From the NCBI GenBank assembly GCA_003230435.1, contig QIDW01000171.1, positions 1 through 6,092 on the forward strand: a stretch of 6,092 nucleotides of DNA. Reading direction: 5' to 3'. Each line of letters begins with the position of its first letter. Within the stretch, counting starts at the first letter, position 1. The position numbers and the translations under genes are program-made. This stretch comes from Acidimicrobiia bacterium (GTDB taxonomy: Bacteria; Actinomycetota; Acidimicrobiia; Spongiisociales; ZC4RG35). The notes beneath the pieces were generated by a model that worked only from the letters and a program-made list of their open reading frames with translations, searched no databases and was not told the DNA's origin. Shown here one piece after another: positions 1-5,574 of the stretch.

Positions 1-303
1 CGGGTTGGCGGCGAGGTGAAGGTAGGTGAAGAGAATCTGACCCTCGTGGAACATCTCAACTTCGGACGCATGGGGCTCTTTCACCTTGAGGATCATGTCG
101 GCCGCACCGAACACAGCCTCCGCACTGGGAACGATGGCGGCTCCTTGAGCCTCGAATTCGTCGTCGTGGATGGTTGAGCCTTCGCCGGCGTCCTTCTCTA
201 TGAGCACGTCGTGGCCACGGTCGGTCAACTCGCGAACGCCAACAGGTGTGATGGCCACCCGATCTTCAGCGGTTTTGATCTCCCTCGGTACGCCAACGAT
301 CAC
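1..303 (-). CDS. ald: Alanine dehydrogenase, N-terminal 101 residues (runs off the window)
   Basis: This gene encodes NAD-dependent alanine dehydrogenase, which interconverts L-alanine with pyruvate plus ammonium in the cytoplasm. The protein begins MIVGVPREIK and continues with the family landmarks: the DRVAITP segment at residues 14-20, LKVKEP at 72-77, and ILFTYLHLA at 90-98. Arg15, Lys75 and His96 fall at the same positions as the substrate-binding and catalytic residues I recall for the M. tuberculosis enzyme, so the GTG at 303-301 is very probably the true start. An AGGAGG sits 8 bases ahead of it. Only the N-terminal part of the catalytic domain is present; the Rossmann NAD-binding domain lies beyond position 1. 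The gene is 114 bases downstream of pyrG on the same strand, and its strong ribosome binding site suggests independent translation. The related transhydrogenase alpha subunit (PntA) also starts with this fold, but the residue spacing favours Ald. Confidence 0.93.
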   Translation of the reverse strand, partial: MIVGVPREIKTAEDRVAITPVGVRELTDRGHDVLIEKDAGEGSTIHDDEFEAQGAAIVPSAEAVFGAADMILKVKEPHASEVEMFHEGQILFTYLHLAANP

Positions 304-311
304 GGATGTTT

Positions 312-317
312 CCTCCT
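312..317 (-). promoter_or_regulatory. Strong ribosome binding site of ald
   Basis: Read on the minus strand this is AGGAGG, a full match to the anti-Shine-Dalgarno core, followed by 8 bases and the GTG start of ald. It is the best ribosome binding site in the window and fixes the ald start. It contrasts with pyrG, which has none. Confidence 0.85.
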
Positions 318-336
318 CAAAAGGTGCGCGACAGTC

Positions 337-356
337 CCGACCAGGCTAGTGGTCGG
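337..356 (-). other. Hairpin close upstream of ald
   Basis: CCGACCA and TGGTCGG form a perfect 7-bp stem around a 6-base loop. On the minus strand the hairpin ends about 20 bases ahead of the ald ribosome binding site. No T-tract follows on either strand, so it is not a standard intrinsic terminator. It could shape the 5' leader of ald or form part of an operator. Confidence 0.5.
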
Positions 357-376
357 TCGCTCGAGTGATACCGCGG

Positions 377-395
377 TGTCGCCATTTGGGCGACA
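377..395 (-). terminator. Possible weak terminator or hairpin after pyrG
   Basis: TGTCGCC and GGCGACA form a perfect 7-bp stem with a 5-base loop, starting 23 bases after the pyrG stop codon. Its place just past the end of the operon suits a terminator or an mRNA 3' end stabiliser. The bases that follow on the minus strand are GC-rich with no T-tract, so rho-independent termination would be inefficient. Read-through into ald is therefore possible. Confidence 0.35.
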
Positions 396-417
396 GGCCA
401 CTAGTGGTCGGCGAGAG

Positions 418-2124
418 TCAGTCGACAGTCACTTCCTGGGCCTCGTCCACGGCGATGACGGGCCTCGATGCTCGTTTTCTCCTTGCGGCGCCGATCAGAC
501 CAGCGAAAAGTGGGTGTGGGATATCCGGCCTCGACCGGAACTCCGGGTGAGCCTGGGTTCCAACAAAGAACGGATGATCCACGAGCTCGATGTACTCGAC
601 GAGGTTGTCATCCGGGGACAGACCGGAAAGACGCATACCGGCGCCTTCGAGGTCCTTCCGGTACTGGTTGTTTACCTCCCACCGATGGCGGTGACGCTCG
701 TATACGAGTTCCTCGTCGTAGAGCGATTTGACGAGAGAGCCTTCGGCAAGTTTTGCCGCGTAGAGGCCCAAGCGCATCGTGCCTCCCTTTTCTTCGACCT
801 CTTCCTGACTTTCCATGAGATCGATGACCGGGTGGGGCGAAGATGGGTCGAATTCTGTGCTGTTGGCATCGGTCAACCCCAAAACCGCCCGGGAGAATTC
901 GATAACAGCGCACTGCAGTCCAAGACAAAGACCGAGAAACGGGATGTTGTGCTCGCGGGCGTATCTGATCGCCTGGATCTTTCCCTCGACGCCTCGGTAG
1001 CCGAAGCCTCCCGGAACCACCAAACCGTCTAGATCTTCTAGGTATGAATCGGAGAGAAGCCCCGTCAGCTCATCGCTCGGGATCCACCGAATGTCGAGAT
1101 TCAAACCGTGGGCGGCAGCCCCATGTCGAAGGGCTTCAGCAACGGATAGATACGCGTCAGGGAGCTCCACGTACTTGCCCACTATCCCAACGGTCACCGG
1201 GTCAGTGGCAGCCAGGGCCTTGTCGACCATTGTCTGCCACGCATCGAGATTGGGTGGCCCGGTAACAAGGCCGAGCCGATCGCAGACGACATCGTCCATG
1301 CCACCGGCATGTAGCACTAGTGGCACCTCGTAAATGTCCTGAGCGTCGGGGGTGGCTATCACGGCACGCGCCTCGACATCACAGAACAGGCTGATCTTCC
1401 TACGCACTTCCTCGTCGATGTCTCGATCGGAGCGAACAATGATCAGGTCAGGGTGGATTCCCTTGCTCCGAAGTTCGGCGACGGAGTGCTGGGTCGGCTT
1501 GGTCTTCAACTCCTCAGATGTGGCGATGTATGGCACGAGCGTCACATGGACGTAGAGAACATTCTCTCGTCCCACATCGTTTCCATACTGACGAATCGCC
1601 TCCAAGAAGGGAAGACTCTCGATGTCACCCACAGTCCCGCCCACCTCCGTGATGACAACGTCGACATCTTGTGAGCCAACGCGCTGGATGCGCTCCTTGA
1701 TTTCGTTGGTGATGTGTGGGATCACCTGGACTGTGTCGCCCAGATAGTCGCCCCGTCGCTCCTTCTGAATCACAGACAGATAGACCGAGCCGGATGTGAC
1801 GTTGGACCAGCGTTTTAGATTTTCGCCGGTGTATCGCTCGTAATGACCGAGGTCGAGGTCAGTCTCGCCACCATCGTCTGTAACGAACACCTCTCCATGC
1901 TGGAAGGGATTCATGGTGCCTGGGTCGACATTGATGTAGGGGTCGAGCTTTTGGTTGACGACCCTCAGCCCGCGTGCCTTCAGGAGGCGGCCGAGGGATG
2001 CCGACGCTATTCCCTTGCCAAGGCTGGAGACGACCCCACCGGTCACGAAGACGTACTTGGTCTCGGTCTGGGCGGGAGAGGGACTGTCGGGAGTGGGTTC
2101 CGGAGAAAAAAGAGGCCCGTTCAT
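418..2124 (-). CDS. pyrG: CTP synthase (glutamine-hydrolysing)
   Basis: PyrG makes CTP from UTP using ATP and ammonia released from glutamine, the last step of de novo pyrimidine nucleotide synthesis. The 568-residue chain is complete. The synthetase domain (about residues 23-290) begins KYVFVTGGVVSSLGKG, with the P-loop at 33-38, and contains DPYINVDPGTMNPFQHGEVF and EVGGTVGDIES. The class I glutamine amidotransferase domain (about 310-548) has the oxyanion segment PGGFG at 371-375, the nucleophile Cys400 in LCLGLQC, and the His526/Glu528 pair in AHPEF. The ERHRHRWEVNNQY segment is also typical. About 20 Pro/Ser-rich residues precede the conserved domain. The ATG at 2124-2122 is effectively the only possible start, because an in-frame TGA lies 12 bases upstream and the next candidates fall inside the domain. 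No Shine-Dalgarno sequence precedes it. The gene lies 47 bases after nadK and is probably part of the same transcription unit. Confidence 0.98.
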   Translation of the reverse strand: MNGPLFSPEPTPDSPSPAQTETKYVFVTGGVVSSLGKGIASASLGRLLKARGLRVVNQKLDPYINVDPGTMNPFQHGEVFVTDDGGETDLDLGHYERYTGENLKRWSNVTSGSVYLSVIQKERRGDYLGDTVQVIPHITNEIKERIQRVGSQDVDVVITEVGGTVGDIESLPFLEAIRQYGNDVGRENVLYVHVTLVPYIATSEELKTKPTQHSVAELRSKGIHPDLIIVRSDRDIDEEVRRKISLFCDVEARAVIATPDAQDIYEVPLVLHAGGMDDVVCDRLGLVTGPPNLDAWQTMVDKALAATDPVTVGIVGKYVELPDAYLSVAEALRHGAAAHGLNLDIRWIPSDELTGLLSDSYLEDLDGLVVPGGFGYRGVEGKIQAIRYAREHNIPFLGLCLGLQCAVIEFSRAVLGLTDANSTEFDPSSPHPVIDLMESQEEVEEKGGTMRLGLYAAKLAEGSLVKSLYDEELVYERHRHRWEVNNQYRKDLEGAGMRLSGLSPDDNLVEYIELVDHPFFVGTQAHPEFRSRPDIPHPLFAGLIGAARRKRASRPVIAVDEAQEVTVD

Positions 2125-2130
2125 GACGGG
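2116..2130 (-). promoter_or_regulatory. Small hairpin holding the pyrG start codon in its loop
   Basis: On the minus strand CCCGT and ACGGG can form a 5-bp, mostly GC stem closing a 5-base loop, CATGA, which contains the pyrG ATG. Four bases further on comes a run of six T (2111-2106), inside codons 5 to 7. The arrangement could influence start-codon access, or resemble a very weak terminator. The stem is short and may be chance; no homologous leader was available to compare. Confidence 0.3.
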
Positions 2131-2135
2131 ATTTC

Positions 2136-2141
2136 ACAATA
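2136..2141 (-). promoter_or_regulatory. Possible -10 element for a short-leader pyrG transcript
   Basis: TATTGT on the minus strand matches the TAnnnT core of a sigma-70-type -10 box and ends 11 bases before the pyrG ATG. Transcription from it would start only a few bases ahead of the start codon, giving a nearly leaderless mRNA, which actinobacteria commonly use and which would fit the missing Shine-Dalgarno sequence. No convincing -35 box is visible, and the hexamer also forms one arm of the adjacent hairpin. Confidence 0.25.
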
Positions 2142-2170
2142 GCACCGAGCCGTGCCGATGCCACCTATTG
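2137..2170 (-). promoter_or_regulatory. Imperfect hairpin filling most of the nadK-pyrG gap
   Basis: Just after the nadK stop codon, CAATA pairs with TATTG (5 bp) and GCATCGG pairs with TCGGTGC (7 bp including two G-T wobbles). A 4-base bulge, GGTG, lies on the 5' side and a 6-base loop, CACGGC, closes the structure. It has no T-tract, so it is unlikely to be an intrinsic terminator. It could be an mRNA processing or stability element between nadK and pyrG, or a protein-binding site. I know of no described pyrG leader element with this shape. Confidence 0.4.
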
Positions 2171-2171
2171 C

Positions 2172-2948
2172 TCAGTGCAGCCCGAACTTGTCCTTGACCA
2201 GGCCGGGGAAAGTCCGCCCACCCAACGACACAAAGCGGGCCGGTCGGTCACCCTTTCTGATGGTGACGGTTTCGTGCTCATCGAGCTGACCAAGGTCGGT
2301 CTTGTCAACGTTGACCTTCACCAGCCGATCACGGCTAACGGTCACCTCGATGGTTGTCGTGTCAGGGAGTACCAGTGGCCGATCGAAGAGAGAGTGCGTG
2401 GATACGGGGGTGATCACAAGGGCATCAACACGATGATCTACCAATGGTCCGCCGGCTGAAAACGAGTACGCAGTGGACCCGGTTGGAGTTGCAACGATCA
2501 GACCATCGGCGTGATAGGTGATAAACGGCTCGCCGTCAATGACCACGTCGAGGCTCACGAGTCTTGTGCTGTCTACCTTCTCCACAACCACATCATTGAC
2601 CCCCAGGGCTGTCACCTCACCGATAGTCGCAGCGACTGTGGTCCTCTCGTCGATGTCATAGTCCCCGGCGATCAATCGTTGTACGGCCGGCTCCAAGTCA
2701 GGAGGCTCGGCTTCGGCAAGGAATCCAATTGTCCCGAGATTGAAGCCGATGACCGGAACGTCCCAAATGAGCGCACGACAAACGGCGGCCAGCATTGTGC
2801 CGTCGCCGCCGACACCCACGACAATGTCCGGTGCCGTCTCGTCGTCTGTGATCATCGATCCGCCCAGACTCTGGATCTGGCTTGAGAGTGCCTGGGCGAA
2901 TTCTTTCGGTGCCTCGCGGCCCTGGCGCACTTCGAGTGCGAACTTCAA
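2172..2948 (-). CDS. nadK: NAD kinase
   Basis: NadK phosphorylates NAD to NADP in the cytoplasm and so sets the cell's NADP(H) supply. The 258-residue protein carries the GGDGT motif at 47-51, VNDVVVEK at 117-124 (the usual NE reads ND here), DGLIVATPTGSTAYSFSAGGP around 148-168, and the late HSLFDRPLVLP segment at 185-195. The N-terminal domain is compact: GGDGT arrives about 25 residues earlier than in E. coli NadK, although the first strand (KFALEV) is present. The start is TTG at 2948-2946, which overlaps the TGA of the preceding small gene as TTGA. A GGAGG seven bases upstream supports it. The position after a HAD phosphatase and a tiny protein is the actinobacterial nadK context, although tlyA, usually in between, is missing. 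Confidence 0.96.
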   Translation of the reverse strand: MKFALEVRQGREAPKEFAQALSSQIQSLGGSMITDDETAPDIVVGVGGDGTMLAAVCRALIWDVPVIGFNLGTIGFLAEAEPPDLEPAVQRLIAGDYDIDERTTVAATIGEVTALGVNDVVVEKVDSTRLVSLDVVIDGEPFITYHADGLIVATPTGSTAYSFSAGGPLVDHRVDALVITPVSTHSLFDRPLVLPDTTTIEVTVSRDRLVKVNVDKTDLGQLDEHETVTIRKGDRPARFVSLGGRTFPGLVKDKFGLH

Positions 2949-3091
2949 CCGCTCGCCTCCAACTCGTCCAGGATTCGGCCCAGAAGATTGGCCAAGTCCG
3001 CGGCCGGCCCGGGAAGAGACGCAGGATCGAGCTGCTCTAATTGCTGCAACGCATTCTCGAGTTCTTCGACTTGGGTCTCGGTGAGGTCCAT
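2945..3091 (-). CDS. Conserved 48-residue acidic helical protein (Rv1693-like position)
   Basis: The protein starts MDLTETQVEELENALQQL and ends LLGRILDELEASG. It has no signal peptide, membrane segment or cysteine. It reads as two amphipathic helices (about residues 4-20 and 29-46) joined by a LDPASLPGPA turn. Small proteins of this kind lie between the HAD phosphatase and tlyA/nadK in many actinobacteria, Rv1693 being the positional counterpart in M. tuberculosis. Their function is unknown to me. The ATG at 3091 was chosen because the frame further upstream overlaps the end of the phosphatase gene and encodes Arg/Trp-rich sequence that looks non-native. The gene begins 10 bases after the phosphatase stop, and its TGA overlaps the nadK TTG, so it should be translationally coupled to nadK. 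Similarity to Rv1693 is inferred from position and character, not from an alignment. Confidence 0.75.
   Translation of the reverse strand: MDLTETQVEELENALQQLEQLDPASLPGPAADLANLLGRILDELEASG
2956..2960 (-). promoter_or_regulatory. Ribosome binding site of nadK
   Basis: GGAGG on the minus strand lies seven bases ahead of the TTG start of nadK, inside the last codons of the small upstream gene. It is what makes the TTG at 2948 credible as the start. Confidence 0.7.
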
Positions 3092-3101
3092 GTGGGATCG
3101 A

Positions 3102-3872
3102 TTATTGCCCACTAGCCCGCGATAACACCAGATCCACCGCTGATTCGAAGTCCGGCACCACGTGGTCCGCCGCTGAAAGGTCATCATCGATGGTGGAGAC
3201 CCCGGTTAGAACGAGGATGGATCGCCACTCCGGCTCAGCTGTTGCCAGCGCAACATCGGTATCCATCCGGTCGCCCACCACCCATGCCTCTTCTATGCCG
3301 TGCAATCTGACCAGGTCCCTGATGGCCTTATTCGGCTTGCCTGCCACCTCTGGCTCCCGCTCGGCCGCGGTCGCAATCGCAGCCACAACGGAACCGGCGC
3401 CTGGGACGAATCCTGAGGGGGTCGGGAACGTCGGATCAATGTTGGTTGCCAGGAATCTGGCGCCCGAACGCACCGCCGCCGAGGCTCGGGCGATGCTGTC
3501 ATAGGTGACATTTCGATCCATGCCAACGATGACCGAGCAGGCATTCTCAGGATCGCCGGTCATCTCGACGCCAACTTGAGCCAAGGCTTCGACGATACCC
3601 CTCTCTCCAACGACCATTGTCGGTTGGTCTTCAAGGGTCAGCAACGAAACTGCCGCCTGAGACGAGGTAATGACCTGAGATGGGTTAGTAGAAACGCCAG
3701 TTACGTCTTCGATCTTGGATGCCGCTTGGGCCGGTGTGCGAGTCGAGTTGTTTGTCACGTATGTGATTCGGGTTTGAGTCTCTGTGAGCCGTCGCAGAGC
3801 CTCGGGGGCACCCGGAACAGCCACATCCCCTCGATAGAGCACCCCGTCGAGGTCGCAGATGACGTCGATCAA
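3102..3872 (-). CDS. HAD-superfamily phosphatase, class IIA (NagD-like, Rv1692-like)
   Basis: This is a complete 256-residue HAD-IIA hydrolase, a phosphatase likely to act on small sugar- or glycerol-phosphates or nucleotides. All four motifs are visible: DLDGV with nucleophile Asp7 and Asp9, VTNNS at 39-43, Lys179 in AGKPNK, and GDRMDTD at 200-206. The cap insert of the class lies between motifs II and III (about residues 70-170). The position beside the small protein and nadK matches M. tuberculosis Rv1692, reported as a glycerol-3-phosphate phosphatase; the substrate here is inference. I start the gene at TTG 3872-3870, two residues before the usual first strand (DVICDLDG); it overlaps the peptidase TGA as TTGA, a coupling arrangement repeated at nadK. 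The same frame stays open upstream to an ATG at 4388, which would give a 428-codon product, but those extra codons come from the middle of the frameshifted peptidase followed by out-of-frame sequence, and are not part of the enzyme. Confidence 0.92.
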   Translation of the reverse strand: MIDVICDLDGVLYRGDVAVPGAPEALRRLTETQTRITYVTNNSTRTPAQAASKIEDVTGVSTNPSQVITSSQAAVSLLTLEDQPTMVVGERGIVEALAQVGVEMTGDPENACSVIVGMDRNVTYDSIARASAAVRSGARFLATNIDPTFPTPSGFVPGAGSVVAAIATAAEREPEVAGKPNKAIRDLVRLHGIEEAWVVGDRMDTDVALATAEPEWRSILVLTGVSTIDDDLSAADHVVPDFESAVDLVLSRASGQ

Positions 3873-5188
3873 GAGCTGAAAAAGTGGTGGAGGACCTTCT
3901 CGTAAAGGGCCGTCGTACGCTTCACCGACTCGACAGACACCCGCTCGTCGTGACCATGAAAAAGGGCAAGCATCTCGGAGAATGTCATGCGATCGTCGAA
4001 CAGCCCCACTCCGTAGGCGACCGTTCCTTTGGGACGCCAGAACCGAGCGTCGGTTCCGACGTTCATCAACGTGCAGGAGGTTGCGGTGGCCTTCGAGGTC
4101 TTCGACACTGTTCTCGATGGCATCCCAGAGGGGGTTCCCGACTGGGCTGATGGTCGATTCTTTGCCCATGAAAGGCAAGATGCTGATGTCGTCGCGAGCG
4201 TTGCCCATCGCCTTGAACAAGTACGAATCGACGAAATCGCGATCCATGCCGGGAAGCGAGCGTATGTCGACCCACGCTTTGGCACCGTCGGCGATGATAT
4301 TCGCCTTCATACCGGCGTCCAGCATGTTGGGTGACACCGTCAGATGAGTGACAGCATGCACATATCGGGCGAACAGAGGATCGGTCACAGCGAGTCTGTC
4401 GATGGCCTCGTCTGGTCAGGGTCGGTGAGCGCTTCTTTCAACTCATCCTCCAATGCAAGTGCGGTTACGAAATTCGCCCACTCCGGGCTGATCGACACAG
4501 GCGTCGCCGATTCAAATATGCCGTGGAGGGCTTCGACCATCTTGCGAAGGGCATTGTCAGATTGATACGGGGCCGACCCGTGTCCCGGAGTCCCTGTCGT
4601 CGTCAGAACTGACCAGAAGGCTCCCTTCTCTCCGATCGAGACGGGGATGATCGGCTCTGAGGCATAGGACAGCGGTGGGTAGGCGACTTCGGTGAGTAGA
4701 TAGTCGATGTGGACCAGGTCCCACCGCCGCTCGACAAGCGCCGATGCCCCATAACGTCCACCCCCTTCCTCGTCGGCAGCTGCAACGAAGAGAAGATCGC
4801 CCCTTGGCTCGAGTTCCCCGGTCAGATATGGACGAACCGCCACGGCCATGGCGGCCGTGACGTTCAGCATGTCGACCGCGCCCCTGCCGAACACAAAACC
4901 GTCGATTATCTCCGCTGCGAACGGCTCCTGTGTCCAGCCGGCGGCGTCAACCGGCACAACGTCGAGATGTGGAACCAACGCCAGCGAGGGGGCGTCGGAC
5001 TCGGTTCCGCTGATCCTGTAGATCAGCGACTGACGTCCAGGTGCGGGCTCGAAGATCTCCCCTTCGACACCGAAGAACTCCTGCAGTGTCGCCACGGAAC
5101 GGTGTTCCTGGCCGCTCTCCCGTGTCCCGTCGTTTACACAGGCGTTTTGGATCAGAGTTTGAAGGAGTGAGATGACTTGTGAGCTCAT
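3869..5188 (-). pseudogene. M20 zinc peptidase locus disrupted by two compensating frameshifts
   Basis: Read through both shifts, the locus encodes a 439-residue M20-family metallopeptidase of normal length for the ArgE/DapE/dipeptidase group. Residues 1-260 are in one frame. Near 4409 the homology moves to a second frame (EAIDRLAVTDPLFARYVHA, then THLTVSPN, ANIIADGAKAWVDIRSLPG). Near 4070-4085 it returns to the first frame (TLMNVGTDARFW, GTVAYGVGLFD, FHGHDERV) and ends at TGA 3871-3869. The His of HGHDER, about residue 411, is a likely second-metal ligand. The first shift equals loss of one base (re-reading 4409); the second equals gain of one base. Family sequence is intact in all three segments, so the lesions are recent or are sequencing errors. 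Neither site shows a recognisable slippery heptamer that would suggest programmed frameshifting. Confidence 0.85.
4385..5188 (-). CDS. M20 peptidase, N-terminal fragment as it stands (267 codons)
   Basis: This is the reading frame a ribosome would translate without frameshifting. It carries the first metal-binding half of an M20 peptidase: HLDVVP with His74 and Asp76, GRGAVDM with Asp106, and the ADEE catalytic glutamate and ligand pair at 138-141. The start of the dimerisation domain (GTPGHGS at 199-205) follows. After residue 260 the frame is wrong and ends in seven aberrant residues, so the product lacks the rest of the dimerisation domain and the C-terminal catalytic part. It would be expected to be inactive. 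The ATG at 5188-5186 overlaps the NUDIX stop as ATGA, and GAGG lies a few bases upstream. The intact enzyme would be a cytoplasmic zinc or cobalt aminoacylase or dipeptidase-type hydrolase; the substrate cannot be told from the sequence. Confidence 0.85.
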   Translation of the reverse strand: MSSQVISLLQTLIQNACVNDGTRESGQEHRSVATLQEFFGVEGEIFEPAPGRQSLIYRISGTESDAPSLALVPHLDVVPVDAAGWTQEPFAAEIIDGFVFGRGAVDMLNVTAAMAVAVRPYLTGELEPRGDLLFVAAADEEGGGRYGASALVERRWDLVHIDYLLTEVAYPPLSYASEPIIPVSIGEKGAFWSVLTTTGTPGHGSAPYQSDNALRKMVEALHGIFESATPVSISPEWANFVTALALEDELKEALTDPDQTRPSTDSL

Positions 5189-5574
5189 CGCCTCAGCGTT
5201 TCTATCAGGTCAGTCATGGTCGGTGTCAGCGGATAGGAGTCCACGCTGTCCAACGGCACCCATTCAACCTCTTCAGCATCGTCGGACGCCTCTAGCTCGC
5301 CGCCGGTTGCTTTCGCATAGAAGTCGATCAGGACAATGTGATGTGTGTCTGTGAGGTGTTCCCCAACCCAAGCGACGTCTCCGACATCGACGTTCAATCC
5401 GGTCTCTTCGGCCGCCTCACGCTGGGCCGCGGCTTTGAGAGTCTCACCTATACGCACTTTCCCTCCGGGAACCGCCCAGAGCCCTTTTCCGGGCTCATTT
5501 CCCCTCTTGATCAAAAGGAGGCGCCCGTTCTCAACCAGGACCACACCAACCCCAACCAAAGGTACCTCACCCAC
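5185..5574 (-). CDS. NUDIX hydrolase (MutT / ADP-ribose pyrophosphatase-like)
   Basis: The 129-residue single-domain enzyme should hydrolyse a nucleoside diphosphate linked to another group, using Mg2+ bound by the Nudix box. That box is perfect: residues 38-60 fit G-x5-E-x7-REUxEExGU, with Gly38, Glu44, Arg52-Glu53, Glu56-Glu57 and Gly59. The flanking LLIKRGNEPGKGLWAVPGG resembles the COG1051 group often labelled ADP-ribose pyrophosphatase, but substrate cannot be assigned from sequence. The C-terminal half has the usual EEVEWVPLDSV strand. The start is GTG at 5574-5572, overlapping the acetyltransferase by 8 bases; there is no clear Shine-Dalgarno sequence, so coupling is likely. Its stop overlaps the peptidase ATG. 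In M. tuberculosis a NUDIX gene (Rv1700) adjoins pyrG on the downstream side, whereas here it lies at the head of the cluster. Confidence 0.92.
   Translation of the reverse strand: MGEVPLVGVGVVLVENGRLLLIKRGNEPGKGLWAVPGGKVRIGETLKAAAQREAAEETGLNVDVGDVAWVGEHLTDTHHIVLIDFYAKATGGELEASDDAEEVEWVPLDSVDSYPLTPTMTDLIETLRR

Larger units (their letters stand above)
328..411. repeat. Duplicated two-part motif in the pyrG-ald gap
   Basis: On the plus strand GCGACAG (328-334) is followed after 11 bases by CTAGTGGTCGG (346-356). The same two blocks recur at 390-396 and 401-411, separated by only 4 bases. The 11-base block is an exact direct repeat with a 55-base period. The second copy carries the 10-base perfect palindrome CCACTAGTGG at 398-407. 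The blocks contribute arms to both hairpins in this gap. Possible readings are a small repeat-element remnant, a local duplication, or paired operator sites upstream of ald. The sequence alone does not decide between them. Confidence 0.6.

Noticed and set aside
211..1032. A 273-codon open frame on the plus strand, antisense to pyrG and the ald start
   Set aside because: It lies over an unmistakable CTP synthase gene and its protein shows no recognisable domain. Long antisense frames are common opposite GC-rich coding sequence.
2106..2130. Intrinsic terminator at the start of pyrG (GC stem followed by six T)
   Set aside because: The stem is only 5 bp, 4 bases separate it from the T-run, and the run lies within the coding sequence. 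It was kept only as a possible start-codon structure.
2945..3187. An 80-codon version of the small protein starting at 3187
   Set aside because: The extra 32 residues overlap the end of the phosphatase gene and are Arg/Trp/Cys-rich, unlike the acidic helical remainder. The ATG at 3091 sits naturally after the phosphatase stop.
4029..4334. Plus-strand frame opposite the peptidase, considered as a gene that might explain the frameshifts
   Set aside because: Peptidase family motifs are clear on the minus strand through the same stretch, and the plus-strand product has no recognisable features.
4060..4415. Programmed ribosomal frameshifting in the peptidase
   Set aside because: No X-XXY-YYZ slippery heptamer, internal Shine-Dalgarno stimulator or obvious downstream pseudoknot was seen at either switch, and two opposite programmed shifts in one gene would be extraordinary.
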